In this document: in pieces, positions 1-8,777 of the stretch
Numbering within the stretch: the first letter of the stretch is position 1
Layout: the number at the start of each line of letters is the position of its first letter
Assembly (NCBI GenBank): GCA_016712505.1
Contig: JADJQY010000004.1
Location: forward strand, 1-64,000
Length of the DNA: 64,000 bases
Direction: 5' to 3'
DNA from: Candidatus Eiseniibacteriota bacterium
GTDB lineage: Bacteria > Eisenbacteria > RBG-16-71-46 > CAIMUX01
The notes under the pieces: model-generated
Told to the model about the DNA's origin: nothing
The model's input: the letters and a program-made list of their open reading frames with translations, nothing else
Database searches by the model: none
Translations under genes and position numbers: made by a program

Positions 1-1
1 C

Positions 2-656
2 CTCGTCGACACCGCCGGCAATGTCGGCATCGGCACCACCGCGCCGGCGACCCGGCTCCACGTCAAAGGAGTCGAGGAAGGAATCCGGGTCCAGGTCCGC
101 GACCGGAAGCACGAACCTGGCCTGGGTCGGATTCAACGACGCCTCCGGGACGCGGACCGGCTACGTCGGGGATGGAAGCAGCGGGGACACCGGCACGTTC
201 CTCGCTTCCGACCTCGGTGACGTCATCCTTCACACCCTGGCAGGCCGATCGCTCGTCGTGAAGCCCGACGGCAAGGTCGGGATCGGCACCACCACCCCCA
301 CCGCCAAGCTCGATGTCCGCGGCGACATCCGCCTCGGCCCCACCGGCCAGTATCGAGCCACCTCCGGTGAAGAGAACCTGCGCCTCCTCCGCGGCAACAT
401 CGACGGCACCGGAGCAATCGACGCCGGCGCCGGCTTCACCTGTACGCGCACCAGCGAAGGGCAGTACACCATCGTCTTCACCACGCCATTTGCCGGCGTG
501 CCCTCCGTGACCGCCACGCCGTTCAGCGTGAGCATCGAACCCCGGGTAGCAGAGATCAAATCCCTCACCGCCAGCAGCTTCCACGTCGCCATCAGTTTCG
601 TCGGCAACCCCGAGACCGACTCGGATTGGTCGTTCTGCGTGATCGGTCCCAGGTAG
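2..656 (+). CDS. Tail-fibre-like repeat protein, 5' truncated and frameshifted
   Basis: The window opens inside this gene. The first about 30 codons read in frame 2 (LVDTAGNVGIGTTAPATRLH); from about base 110 the family sequence continues in frame 3 (TNLAWVGFND, then DGKVGIGTTTPTAKLDVRGD) to the stop at 656, so a one-base indel lies near 95-115. The GIGTTxPxxxLxVxG motif occurs twice, as in phage tail-fibre and bacterial surface or adhesin proteins that carry many such repeats. The C-terminal 90 residues (ENLRLLRGNID to WSFCVIGPR) form a compact terminal domain. No enzymatic motif is visible. A secreted FlgD-domain protein follows 54 bases later on the same strand, so the two may be co-expressed. 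The function is not known beyond a structural or surface role. Confidence 0.6.
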   Translation, partial: SSTPPAMSASAPPRRRPGSTSKESRKESGSRSATGSTNLAWVGFNDASGTRTGYVGDGSSGDTGTFLASDLGDVILHTLAGRSLVVKPDGKVGIGTTTPTAKLDVRGDIRLGPTGQYRATSGEENLRLLRGNIDGTGAIDAGAGFTCTRTSEGQYTIVFTTPFAGVPSVTATPFSVSIEPRVAEIKSLTASSFHVAISFVGNPETDSDWSFCVIGPR

Positions 657-710
657 CCGGTGACCCGCCCCTCAACCCGCCGTCACTCGATCCAGCCACT
701 GGAGGAACCG

Positions 711-1277
711 ATGCACGGGACCCCCGCTCTGACCCTCTCGGCCGCACTCGTCTGTTTCGCCATCAGCCCCGCCCTCGCCCAGCTCTCCGTGCCCCGATTC
801 GTCGTGGCCAGCGGCGGCGCCACCCGGTCCAGCGGCGGCAGTTTCGGCATCGGCGGCACCATCGGCCAGCCCGGCGCCACCACCTCGACCAGCGGCCCCT
901 ACGCCGTCAGCACCGGCTTCTGGTTCGGCGGCAACGCAACCAGCGGGATCGGCGACGACCCGGGCAGCGGGGAGCCCGACCTCCTCGGCACACGACCCCT
1001 CGCCTTCGAGATCCTCCCCGCCACCCCGAATCCCGTCGCTGACGCGACGACGCTCGCGTTCCAGCTCCCCGAGGCGCGACACGTGCGCATCGAGGTGTAC
1101 GACGCGTCCGGACGTATGGTGAGGTCGATGGCCGACGAGCTCGTGGCCGCGGGGCGGGGTCAAAGGGTGTGGGATGGGCGTGACCAAGCGGGGGTGCGCG
1201 TGCCTGGGGGCGTGTACTTCATGCGCGTGAGCGCGCTGCCGGATGAGGGGACGCGGAAGGTTGTTGTGGTTCCGTAG
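711..1277 (+). CDS. Small secreted protein with C-terminal FlgD-like sorting domain
   Basis: 188 residues. ATG 711 is chosen over the earlier GTG at 660 because a GGAGGAA ribosome site sits at 701-707 and the protein then begins with a classic signal peptide (ALTLSAALVCFAISPALAQ). The mature part starts with a Gly/Ser-rich region (SGGATRSSGGSFGIGGTIGQ) of the kind found in short secreted proteins of FCB bacteria. It ends with a FlgD-like Ig/sorting domain: PNPVADATTLAFQLP, VRIEVYDASGRMVRS, WDGRDQAGVRVPGGVYFMR and terminal RKVVVVP. By family knowledge such C-terminal domains direct export and surface attachment. The body of the protein has no recognisable catalytic domain. Confidence 0.8.
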   Translation: MHGTPALTLSAALVCFAISPALAQLSVPRFVVASGGATRSSGGSFGIGGTIGQPGATTSTSGPYAVSTGFWFGGNATSGIGDDPGSGEPDLLGTRPLAFEILPATPNPVADATTLAFQLPEARHVRIEVYDASGRMVRSMADELVAAGRGQRVWDGRDQAGVRVPGGVYFMRVSALPDEGTRKVVVVP

Positions 1278-1748
1278 GAGGGGAGACCTGACCCCCAGGC
1301 TTCGAGGCGGGTGATAATGGAGGTTCGGCGGGGTTCATCCGAGACGTGGTCGCTTCGCCCGGCATGAGCTGGTCGCGGTTCAGCGGGCGCACGTCGGGTG
1401 GCCAGGTGGCGGGCCAGGAAGTCGGCGTCAGTTCGCGATCTGACTTCGTCCGCCCGACGGTCCCGAGGACTGGGACAAAGTCGCTCACTTCCACTCGGCC
1501 TTGACGCCACTCTGTCAGTGGCGGAAAGTCGCGAGCGTGATCATCTCCGCTGGTCCGTGAGTCGACCCGCTCGCTTGCTCAGATCGATGGCTCGCGCTTG
1601 TCGGCAAGCGCCTGACCCAGGACGTCAGTTCATCCGCCGTCGCGAATCGCGCCCCATCATTTCCTCCCCGCACGCAGCTCCACGACATCCGCGTCAAGTC
1701 CCTGCCGATGCACTTGTAGCTGCGACGCACTGCGAACGTGACTTGCGT
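1278..1748. other. Intergenic, no gene seen
   Basis: This 471-base stretch separates the FlgD-domain gene from the 3' end of the convergent BREX operon. Open frames here have arginine/serine-rich translations typical of random high-GC sequence and lack ribosome sites. I see no convincing hairpin terminator. Confidence 0.5.
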
Positions 1749-2399
1749 TCACAACCAGTTCGAAGGGAATATGGCGGGATGGCCGGTAAGCTGACCGAGG
1801 AGGGCTGAGCTATCCTCGGCGTCGACGAGAAGCGCCTCGATAAGCACGTTGGAGACGTTCGGCCCGATCTTCCTTCGCTGAGACGGCGCCCGGTACTGGC
1901 CCCGCGTCGTAGTGTCTCGCAAGACACCCCACTGGACCATGGAGCGGACGATGCGCTGCCCGGCACGCTCCAGGGTGGAGCGCTCGCCCCACACGTAAAC
2001 GAGGCGCCTGACCAGATGCGCGAGAGTGAAGTTGCCCTGGAGAGTCAAGAGGCGCCCCACCGCTGCCGCGGTGTCTGTAAACACCGGATAGGTGCCAACC
2101 ATCATTGCCCAATGGAGGGCGAGACGCTCGTCCGGCGTGCAATCTCCAAGCAGCGCCGCGGCTCGCTCTCGCAGCGGGACCGCCAGCCCGGGCACCTCAC
2201 CCCAGATGTGGCTCAATACGGTAACCGTCTTGCCTCTCGCGCTGTTTCGTTTGTCCCCACTGACGACACCTTCGAGAAGGCTCCAGAGGTAGGCGCGTAT
2301 CTCGCCCGTCGGTGCTCCAGCGGCAACCTGCGCTGCGGCCGCATCAAGCCACGCAAGATCGACTCGCCGATCGAAACCGATGTTCGTGCGTCGATTCAT
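1749..2399 (-). CDS. brxA: BrxA, BREX system DUF1819 protein
   Basis: 216 residues, last gene of the BREX operon. ATG at 2399 (MNRRTNIGFDRRVDLAWL) is preferred because it overlaps the pglZ stop as ATGA; an upstream extension would lie inside pglZ in a low-quality frame. It matches the DUF1819/BrxA pattern: a helical protein with a short acidic N-terminal segment (LWSLLEGVVSGDKRNSARGK), a central LALHWAMMVGTYPVFTD helix pair, and the ERSTLERAGQRIVRSMVQWGVL segment near residue 150. BrxA is a small DNA-binding component of BREX; known family members fold as tandem winged-helix-like domains. Translation is coupled to pglZ. Confidence 0.85.
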   Translation of the reverse strand: MNRRTNIGFDRRVDLAWLDAAAAQVAAGAPTGEIRAYLWSLLEGVVSGDKRNSARGKTVTVLSHIWGEVPGLAVPLRERAAALLGDCTPDERLALHWAMMVGTYPVFTDTAAAVGRLLTLQGNFTLAHLVRRLVYVWGERSTLERAGQRIVRSMVQWGVLRDTTTRGQYRAPSQRRKIGPNVSNVLIEALLVDAEDSSALLGQLTGHPAIFPSNWL

Positions 2400-4426
2400 C
2401 GGACTGCAGTGATGCGGATGAACGGGACCAACACTTCCTCGAGCGCGATGCCGCCGTGGCCTACGCTCTCCGTGCCTTCCGGCATGAAGCACGCCCCGTA
2501 TGGTGCGATGAGCGGGAAGTAGTCATGGGGGAGCCCGATTTGAGGCCATACTATGGCATTCGGGTACAGAGTCGCGGTGTTGTCACGCAAGTCCTTGCTG
2601 CGGAAGATGTGCACCCGTTCGCCCCTCTGCTGCGCAGTAGAACCGACGTCTGGTTTTCCGAATCCGCGCCCGTAGGTGTTGCCGTGATCTGAGGTGATGA
2701 AAACCGCGAAATCTCGCTCAACGAGGCCGTCCACCAGCCCCGCGAGCTGTCTTGTCCGCGACCAAACCTCAACCAGGCCGTGCAACCCTGGGGTGCCGAG
2801 GCCGACCTGGTGCATGCTCTGGTCGATGAGCCCGATGACGGCTCCTACTACGCGCACGGCGCTGTCATCCGCAGCTCCGATGATGTCCGCCGCAAGGGGT
2901 TCGAACGACTGGCTCTTCCCTTGCGGCCTTTGGTACCAGATCGCTCGCTCCGGAAGCCCGCGGTCTTGCCAGAAGTTCAGCCAATGCGCTGACTCTCGGT
3001 GTGTCCCCTCGATGCTAGTCGCAAACTCCATGGGGAGGCGTCCGGAGAATATAGCCTGACGACCGACCTGCGTCAGCGTCGGAATCCAGCTAAAGATCGC
3101 ATGTTCCTCGATGCAGTTGCCCTCGAGCGTGTCCTTCAGGATCCCCCACTGGTCGATCGCCATGCCGTCGATGACGAGCAGCGCCACCCGCTCCGTCCCT
3201 GCCTGCCCGAGGTGGTGCGCGAGGTAGTGCGGCACGTGATGCCCGAGCACCGGCCGCGGCAGGTAGGGGAGGGTGGACATCGCTCCGAAGCGCTGCTGGA
3301 GCCAGGTCGAGAAGGCCGCCTGGACACGCTCCACGAACGCGACAGCTGCGGTCTCGCTCGCGGTGTCGCGGTCTGGCTGGGTCTGCCATCGCAAGCGCAC
3401 CCAGGTGCCCCAGCGCAGGCTGTAGTCCTGCCAGTCCTGGTACGTCGCGTCGTCCGCGCTCGGGATCGTGGCGCCGAGCTCGTCGAGCAGGTGGAAGAAC
3501 CGGCATTCCGAACTGGACGCGGGCGAGCCGGCGATGCCGACGCCGAACCAGCGGTCGTCGTCGATCGGGCGCACGGCCGCCGTCGGCTCGAGCAGGCCCT
3601 CGGCGAAGAGGTTGTCCATGTAGACGCGGACGTCGTCGTGGTCGAACGGCAGCTCCGTGGGGCCGGAAATGCTCGGTCCCGCCGGCTCACGCCCTGGCAC
3701 AGCCTCGAGACCCTTGGAGACGAGGAAGCCCGGCCAACGCTCGCCGAGGAACGTGAGGAACGCTTCGCGGTTCGGCACGATGCGCTCGAGCGGCCAGGAG
3801 AGCCACTTCGGGCTCTGGGCGAGCACCTCGATTAGTCGTGCGTCCAGGCTCTCGGGAAAGACCTGCGACCGGTAGTGACGGCGAAGCAGAACACGGAGCA
3901 GGTCCGCCGGCTGCTTGATCAGCTCGGGCGCGATCTCGAAGACGTGCCGCAGCACGAAGTCACGCGTGGCGTTGGTCCCGAGGTTGCCGGGGTTCGCATG
4001 CTCGAGCGCGTTGGCGAGCGCATCGAAGTGCTGTGGATCCAGCTCCGCCACGACGTTCGGCGCGAGCGACGGGAAGAGGTGGACGAGGCTGAACGACAGG
4101 ACGCGTCCGCTCTCGCGTGCCTCCTCGATCAAGTCGTGGGGGATGTGCTTCAGGTCGCCGTGGTCGGTGCGGAGGACGACGACCAGGTGCGTGGCCTCAC
4201 CCCGATCCCAGTGCTGCCGGAAACGGCTCTCGTAGGCATACCGGAAGGCCACGGGGTCGCCGAAGGTGATGAGTTCGAAGCCGCGCGCAGCGAGGCGCTC
4301 GACCACGCCGGGCTCGGTGAGCAGCTCATCGGGGTCGCTCACCACGGTGAGCCTTCCTGCCTTGGCGCTGGCCTCGCTGAAGTGCTGCAGAATTGGACCG
4401 CGCCAGCCGTCGCGTCGCTGCGTCAT
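2396..4426 (-). CDS. pglZ: PglZ, BREX alkaline-phosphatase-superfamily protein
   Basis: 676 residues. The PglZ domain is in the C-terminal half: VALLVIDGMAIDQW at about residue 417 carries the first metal-binding Asp; TLTQVGRQAIFSGRLP at about 450 holds the position of the nucleophile; FITSDHGNTYGRGFGK at about 579 supplies the Asp-His metal ligands. PglZ is a core component of all BREX types and is required for phage exclusion together with the PglX methylase. Both ends overlap neighbours by ATGA junctions, with the out-of-frame C-terminal fragment of the helicase upstream and with brxA downstream, which is typical of a single tightly coupled transcript. No damage is visible in this gene. 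Confidence 0.92.
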   Translation of the reverse strand: MTQRRDGWRGPILQHFSEASAKAGRLTVVSDPDELLTEPGVVERLAARGFELITFGDPVAFRYAYESRFRQHWDRGEATHLVVVLRTDHGDLKHIPHDLIEEARESGRVLSFSLVHLFPSLAPNVVAELDPQHFDALANALEHANPGNLGTNATRDFVLRHVFEIAPELIKQPADLLRVLLRRHYRSQVFPESLDARLIEVLAQSPKWLSWPLERIVPNREAFLTFLGERWPGFLVSKGLEAVPGREPAGPSISGPTELPFDHDDVRVYMDNLFAEGLLEPTAAVRPIDDDRWFGVGIAGSPASSSECRFFHLLDELGATIPSADDATYQDWQDYSLRWGTWVRLRWQTQPDRDTASETAAVAFVERVQAAFSTWLQQRFGAMSTLPYLPRPVLGHHVPHYLAHHLGQAGTERVALLVIDGMAIDQWGILKDTLEGNCIEEHAIFSWIPTLTQVGRQAIFSGRLPMEFATSIEGTHRESAHWLNFWQDRGLPERAIWYQRPQGKSQSFEPLAADIIGAADDSAVRVVGAVIGLIDQSMHQVGLGTPGLHGLVEVWSRTRQLAGLVDGLVERDFAVFITSDHGNTYGRGFGKPDVGSTAQQRGERVHIFRSKDLRDNTATLYPNAIVWPQIGLPHDYFPLIAPYGACFMPEGTESVGHGGIALEEVLVPFIRITAVR

Positions 4427-4806
4427 GACGCACCTCCTGCGCGGGCGACCGCGACGAGGAGCATCGGGCTCAGCTCGGGAAGACCGTGCTCTCGTGCCTC
4501 GACCTCGCGCCGCCAGGCCGCCTCCTCGTCGGCGAGCTGTCCCAGTCGAAAGTCGCGAACCTGCGGCAAGCCGAGCCGCTCGATCGCGCGGCGGCGAGCG
4601 GCGAAGGCGACGTTCATCTTCCGCGACTCCATTGACAGGCGCTCGCGGTGCCGTTGCAGCAGCTCGTGGAACGCAGCCTTGCCCTGCTGCTCCGCCGCCG
4701 TTCGGGACTGCTCGAACGCCCGCTCTGCCGAGCCGTCCGCGCTCGCGGCCGCGGGCAGCACCTCGAGCCCATCGGCCAGCTCAACCAGGCGGTCCCACAC
4801 CACGCG
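4423..4806 (-). pseudogene. C-terminal segment of BrxHII helicase in a shifted frame
   Basis: The frame from about 4806 down to the stop at 4423 encodes about 127 residues starting RRVVWDRLVELADG and including a charged coiled-coil-like stretch (ELLQRHRERLSMESRKMN). It is the natural continuation of the helicase: the helicase frame reads VTPEGQTLGPTAR and then runs into nonsense (GVGPPG, stop at 4781), while this frame supplies RRVVWDRLV directly after GPTAR. It ends in an ATGA overlap with pglZ, which is what an intact brxHII would do. It has no credible ribosome site of its own, so I read it as the separated tail of the helicase and not an independent gene. Confidence 0.75.
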
Positions 4807-7261
4807 CCGTGGGCCCGAGCGTCTGCCCCTCCGGCGTGACGAAGATCGGCAGCACGCGCTGCTCCCGGCCGTCGAAGGTCGACAGGCCGACTCGCCACAG
4901 CGACCAGAACCCACCGACCTTGTCGGACACTCCAGGGATGACGACCTGCGCGACTTGCATGCCAGGCGCGTAGGGCGGGATCCGTGTCGTCAGACCACGG
5001 ATGCGTGGGTCTTCGATGGTGAGGAGCGTCTTGCCGGGGTCGTCGGCAGCGGCACGGCTGAAGGACGCGGCGGTGGTCGTTCCGCCGCCTGTGGTTCCGT
5101 CACTGGGCCACGTGAGGTCGTAGACGCCCGGCGCCTTGCTCTGGATGGAGGCTCCACGCGCGGCCTGCGTGCGTAGCCACGCGACAGTCATGCGTTCGGT
5201 CCAGAAGGGCATCTGGTGCCCGGCCACCTTCTTGGCGGCCGAAGGGTCCAGCTCGTCGGTGGCTGCCAACACCGCCGAGCCCTCGCGAGCCGAGCGCGCT
5301 CGCGCGCGAATGGACTCGGCCAGCGCCTCGGCGCGGGCCTCGGCTTCTTCGGGCGACAGGACGGCTCCGACGTAGAGCTGCTCGAAGTCCACGCCGCCCT
5401 CTTCGGAGTCGAGCACGTCGGAGAGCTTGTCGACCCCGAACTCCTCGAGGATGCGCTGGAGCTTCTCCTCCAGGACCTCTCGCACCCGCAGCTCGACGGT
5501 GTCCTCGAGCGCGAAGTTGAGCGCGCGCACGACGTGCTTCTGGCCGATGCGGTCGACCCGGCCGATGCGCTGCTCGAGCTTCATCGGGTTCCACGGCAGG
5601 TCGTAGTTCACGATGACGTGGCAGAACTGGAGGTTGAGGCCCTCGCCGCCAGCGTCGGTGGAGATGAGCACCTGCGCATCGCCGGCGAATGCCCGCTGGA
5701 CCGACTTGCGCGCCTCGAGATCCATCGACCCGTTGAGGCACGCCACCGTGTAGCCGCGCTGCCGCAGGAACTCGGCGAGCATGGTCTGGGTCGGAACGAA
5801 CTCGGTGAAGACCAGGACCTTGAGCGCCGGGTCGCTCTCCTCGCGCTGCAGGTTCTGGATCCATGCGAGCAGCGCCTCGGCCTTGCCATCGGGCGCCCGG
5901 GCCTCGCAGCGTCGGGCCGCGGAGAGCAGGAGCTCGACCTCGGCCCGCTCGTTCTTCAGTCCCTTGAGCCGGCTCTGGAGGAGCGACTCCATCTGGTCCT
6001 GCCCGTCGAGCTCGACCCACTCCGCGCCGACGTCCTCGCCGAAGAGCGAGAGCTGGCCGGAAGGCAGCTCCAGCACCTCGAGGCGCCGCTCGAGAGCCGT
6101 CCGGATGGCGGCCGTGCTCGACGTCACCAGCCGCTGCATCAGGATCATCAGGAACCCGATGGCGGTGCGCTTCTCCCGGAGCGCCTGGTTGTACCCCTCG
6201 CGCACGTACTCAGTGACGGCCTCGTAGAGCGCACGCTGTTCTTGGCGCGAGGCGTCCCACTCGACCGAGATGATCTGGGTGTAACGCGGCAGGAAGAGCG
6301 GCTTGCCGTCGGCGTCGATGGCGCGACGCTTCTCGGTCCGGATGACATAGGGCGCGACGTTGTCACGCGTGACGGACTCGTCGTCCGGCAGCGCGTCGGC
6401 GTCCAGGAACGCGACCAGGCGCCGGAACGCGTCGGTCTTGCCTTGATGCGGCGTGGCCGAGAGCAGGAGGAGGTACGGCGACGCCTGGGCCAGCGCCTCG
6501 CCGAGCCGGTAGCGGGCCACCTGCTCGGAGCTCCCTCCCAGCCGGTGGGCCTCGTCGATGATCACCAAATCCCAGCCGGCGGAGACGAGGTCCTCGAAGC
6601 GCTCGCGGTTGTAGCGAGCGACCTGCTCGCGTGACCAGCCCCGCCGCGAGTCCATCGGCTTGATCGAGTCCAGCGGGCACACGACCTGATCGTGCAGTCG
6701 CCAGAGGTTCTCCTTCTCGTCGACGCCGACGAGCTGCCGCCACGCGGGGAAGTTCCCGGGCTGCACGAGCCGGAAGTCCTCACTGAAGTGGGTCTTCATC
6801 TCACTGACCCACTGGCTCGTGAGCCCCGCGGGCGCTACGACGAGGATGCGCTTGGCGAGGCCGCGAACCTTCAGCTCTCGGAGGATGAGCCCCGCCTCGA
6901 TGGTCTTGCCGAGGCCAACCTCGTCGGCCAGCAGGTACCGCACGCGGTCGGCCGACATGGCCCGTTGGAGCGCGTAGAGCTGGTGCGGCAGCGGGATGAC
7001 CGAGCCCTCGAGCGGAGCGATCAGTGCATCGCGCTCCATGGCGTCCAGGATGCGGGCCGCCGACGCGACGTAGCAGAGCTGGTCGAGCGAAGGCGCGACG
7101 GCGCCGGCGAGGGGCTGCAGGCGGCTTCGGTGCAAGCGCACGACCGCGTCGCGCCGAGCAAGCCAGACCTGAGCGGTCTCCTCCCCCCACACGACGTCCA
7201 CCGCGATGACCCGGCCGGGCTCATCGTGATCGAGGCTGTAGCACCACTCGCCCGCACTCAT
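4781..7261 (-). CDS. brxHII: BrxHII, BREX type 3 SNF2/DEAD-box helicase (frameshifted near 3' end)
   Basis: 826 residues in the observed frame; about 946 if the +1 shift near 4805 is repaired. ATG 7261 (MSAGEWCYSLDHDEPGRVI) overlaps the stop of the upstream nuclease-like gene. SF2 motifs are complete: ADEVGLGKTIEAGLI at about residue 109, IIDEAHRL at about 234, LLSATPHQGKTDAF at about 266, VLVFTEFVPTQTML at about 485, STDAGGEGLNLQF at about 535 and EQRIGRVDRIGQ at about 570. It is a double-stranded-DNA translocase of the SNF2 type and the helicase that characterises type 3 BREX. The motor is intact and only the C-terminal tail is lost from the frame. Whether the shift is real or a sequencing error cannot be told from the sequence alone. 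Confidence 0.88.
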   Translation of the reverse strand: MSAGEWCYSLDHDEPGRVIAVDVVWGEETAQVWLARRDAVVRLHRSRLQPLAGAVAPSLDQLCYVASAARILDAMERDALIAPLEGSVIPLPHQLYALQRAMSADRVRYLLADEVGLGKTIEAGLILRELKVRGLAKRILVVAPAGLTSQWVSEMKTHFSEDFRLVQPGNFPAWRQLVGVDEKENLWRLHDQVVCPLDSIKPMDSRRGWSREQVARYNRERFEDLVSAGWDLVIIDEAHRLGGSSEQVARYRLGEALAQASPYLLLLSATPHQGKTDAFRRLVAFLDADALPDDESVTRDNVAPYVIRTEKRRAIDADGKPLFLPRYTQIISVEWDASRQEQRALYEAVTEYVREGYNQALREKRTAIGFLMILMQRLVTSSTAAIRTALERRLEVLELPSGQLSLFGEDVGAEWVELDGQDQMESLLQSRLKGLKNERAEVELLLSAARRCEARAPDGKAEALLAWIQNLQREESDPALKVLVFTEFVPTQTMLAEFLRQRGYTVACLNGSMDLEARKSVQRAFAGDAQVLISTDAGGEGLNLQFCHVIVNYDLPWNPMKLEQRIGRVDRIGQKHVVRALNFALEDTVELRVREVLEEKLQRILEEFGVDKLSDVLDSEEGGVDFEQLYVGAVLSPEEAEARAEALAESIRARARSAREGSAVLAATDELDPSAAKKVAGHQMPFWTERMTVAWLRTQAARGASIQSKAPGVYDLTWPSDGTTGGGTTTAASFSRAAADDPGKTLLTIEDPRIRGLTTRIPPYAPGMQVAQVVIPGVSDKVGGFWSLWRVGLSTFDGREQRVLPIFVTPEGQTLGPTARGVGPPG

Positions 7262-7752
7262 TTCCTTCGCACCGTTCCGAAGTCGCCCACGGCATTCCAA
7301 GTCGCGATATCCATGACCAGTACGTCATCGACGATGGTGCGGGTCCAGGATGGTGCTCTGGCGACAGGAACGTGCTTGCGAAGTTTGTCACGGAGCGTTT
7401 GGAGCGCCGGCGGCTGTAGTGTCGCAAGCTGTAGCAGTACTACGTACCGGATCGGCTTAGTTGATGACGAGGCAGCCCACTGATAGACCCACGAGTCACG
7501 GTATTTCGTCGTGAGGGCATTCGTTAGCCTGTCGGCCTGCAGGTCTTGCGCAAACGGCGCGCGAGCCGCGGATGTGGCTTGGGTGTGGTCGGGATCCTTG
7601 ACCTCCACGAAGAGACGAAACGAGTCGAATTCCACCACGAAGTCGACCGCCTTCATGCAGTGGCTCAGTCCATGGCTGGAGTCGTCGAATCGCGTCGCGG
7701 ACACTGCTCCGGCGAAGTCGAACTCCAGTTCGCCTTCCTGCAGCACCGTCAT
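7258..7752 (-). CDS. Small PD-(D/E)XK-like nuclease candidate in the BREX operon
   Basis: 164 residues, not a standard BREX gene. Residues 34-52 read KAVDFVVEFDSFRLFVEVK: an Asp (37) at the end of one hydrophobic strand followed 13 residues later by E50-V-K52 on the next, which is the catalytic signature of the PD-(D/E)XK nuclease fold. The rest has alternating beta/alpha character (IRYVVLLQLATL, VDDVLVMDIATW). It overlaps the upstream ATPase gene by 4 bases (ATGA) and the helicase downstream by 3, so it is translated as part of the operon. I infer a DNA- or RNA-cleaving partner of the adjacent ATPase; the family is not one I recognise by name. Confidence 0.6.
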   Translation of the reverse strand: MTVLQEGELEFDFAGAVSATRFDDSSHGLSHCMKAVDFVVEFDSFRLFVEVKDPDHTQATSAARAPFAQDLQADRLTNALTTKYRDSWVYQWAASSSTKPIRYVVLLQLATLQPPALQTLRDKLRKHVPVARAPSWTRTIVDDVLVMDIATWNAVGDFGTVRRK

Positions 7753-8777
7753 TCTTGGGCTCCGAGCGACTTCTGAATCTCTCGGTTGTACAGCGAAGTC
7801 ATCGCCTCCGCGATCGGGCTGTGTTCGAGACGGAAGGGCTCACTGGCGGTCTCGACCAACACGTCCGCGTCCGGCGTTGGCCGGTACATCACGGTATAGG
7901 TGATCTCGTCCGTGGGCTTGGCGGCCAGCTCGCACTCTTTGAGAATGGCGTAGTCATGGGTGGACACGAAGACCTGAACGCCCATCCGCTGTAACGCGAG
8001 CAGGATCTCGACAACTACGGAGAATAGCCGTGGGTTGAGGTTCGTTTCTGGCTCGTCCCAGAACAGGACAGAGCCACGGGTAAGCGTCCCGTTCTGGATG
8101 ATGAGCCAAAGCAGTCCGAGTTTGCGCAGCCCCTCGGCAAGGAGCGTGAACTCCAACTCTCCTTGCCGGTTCTTGAGGAAGAACACCTCTCTCTTCACCG
8201 TGACCTTGCCGTCCATTGCCTTCTGCAGCGAGAGCAACAGGCGCCTGCGCACTTCGTCCGTCGGTCCGCGCAGGATCGGCAGGAACGCTCTATCGATGAT
8301 GTCCGCATAGATCGACTCGAAGTGGATTTGCCGATGCGCATACAGAGAGCGGAACCCGGGAGCGCTGGCGAGCATCTCCTTTACCGGGATGTAGACACTC
8401 TCCAGCGGGGTCGCAACCCACTGGTCCCCTCCGATCCTCTTGACTTTCTTGTCTCTCCAGTCCTTGGCGTGGTTCGAGAACCGCAGCTCCAGCGTTGCTC
8501 CGCCGCTCCGAGACACCTTTACGGCCGCGGTCGCGCTCTTGCCCTGGCGCTTCACTAGGCGTCCGAGCGCACCGTCTCTCGGAAGGAATGCGGTGGTCAG
8601 CTTCTCAGGGAACCGTTGCCCGCTCTTGGTGATGTCGCACGCGGCGTAGGCCACCTTCATGAGGTGGGTCTTTCCGGTACCGTTGGCCCCGATGAGGAGG
8701 TTCATTCCCGGAGACGGCTTGAAGTCGAGCTTCTCGAACGCGGTGAACCGCTCGAGCTGGATCCTGGTGATGGCCAT
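7749..8777 (-). CDS. ABC/AAA-type ATPase (AAA_21-like) in the BREX operon
   Basis: 342 residues. Walker A GANGTGKT (residues 30-37), an ABC-type signature region LAEGLRKLG (213-221), Walker B VLFWDEPETNLNP (237-249) and the switch histidine in VFVSTHD (274) define an SMC/RecF-like ATPase of the class found in OLD, PARIS AriA and other defence ATPases. It is not part of canonical BREX. Its start shares one base with the pglXI stop (TGATG), and its stop overlaps the nuclease-like gene by ATGA. The paired arrangement ATPase + small nuclease resembles two-gene abortive-infection modules. Length and motifs are intact, with no membrane segment or signal peptide. Confidence 0.82.
   Translation of the reverse strand: MAITRIQLERFTAFEKLDFKPSPGMNLLIGANGTGKTHLMKVAYAACDITKSGQRFPEKLTTAFLPRDGALGRLVKRQGKSATAAVKVSRSGGATLELRFSNHAKDWRDKKVKRIGGDQWVATPLESVYIPVKEMLASAPGFRSLYAHRQIHFESIYADIIDRAFLPILRGPTDEVRRRLLLSLQKAMDGKVTVKREVFFLKNRQGELEFTLLAEGLRKLGLLWLIIQNGTLTRGSVLFWDEPETNLNPRLFSVVVEILLALQRMGVQVFVSTHDYAILKECELAAKPTDEITYTVMYRPTPDADVLVETASEPFRLEHSPIAEAMTSLYNREIQKSLGAQE

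Noticed and set aside
5216..6634. Plus-strand 472-codon frame opposite brxHII
   Set aside because: No recognisable domain; the helicase motifs are on the minus strand.
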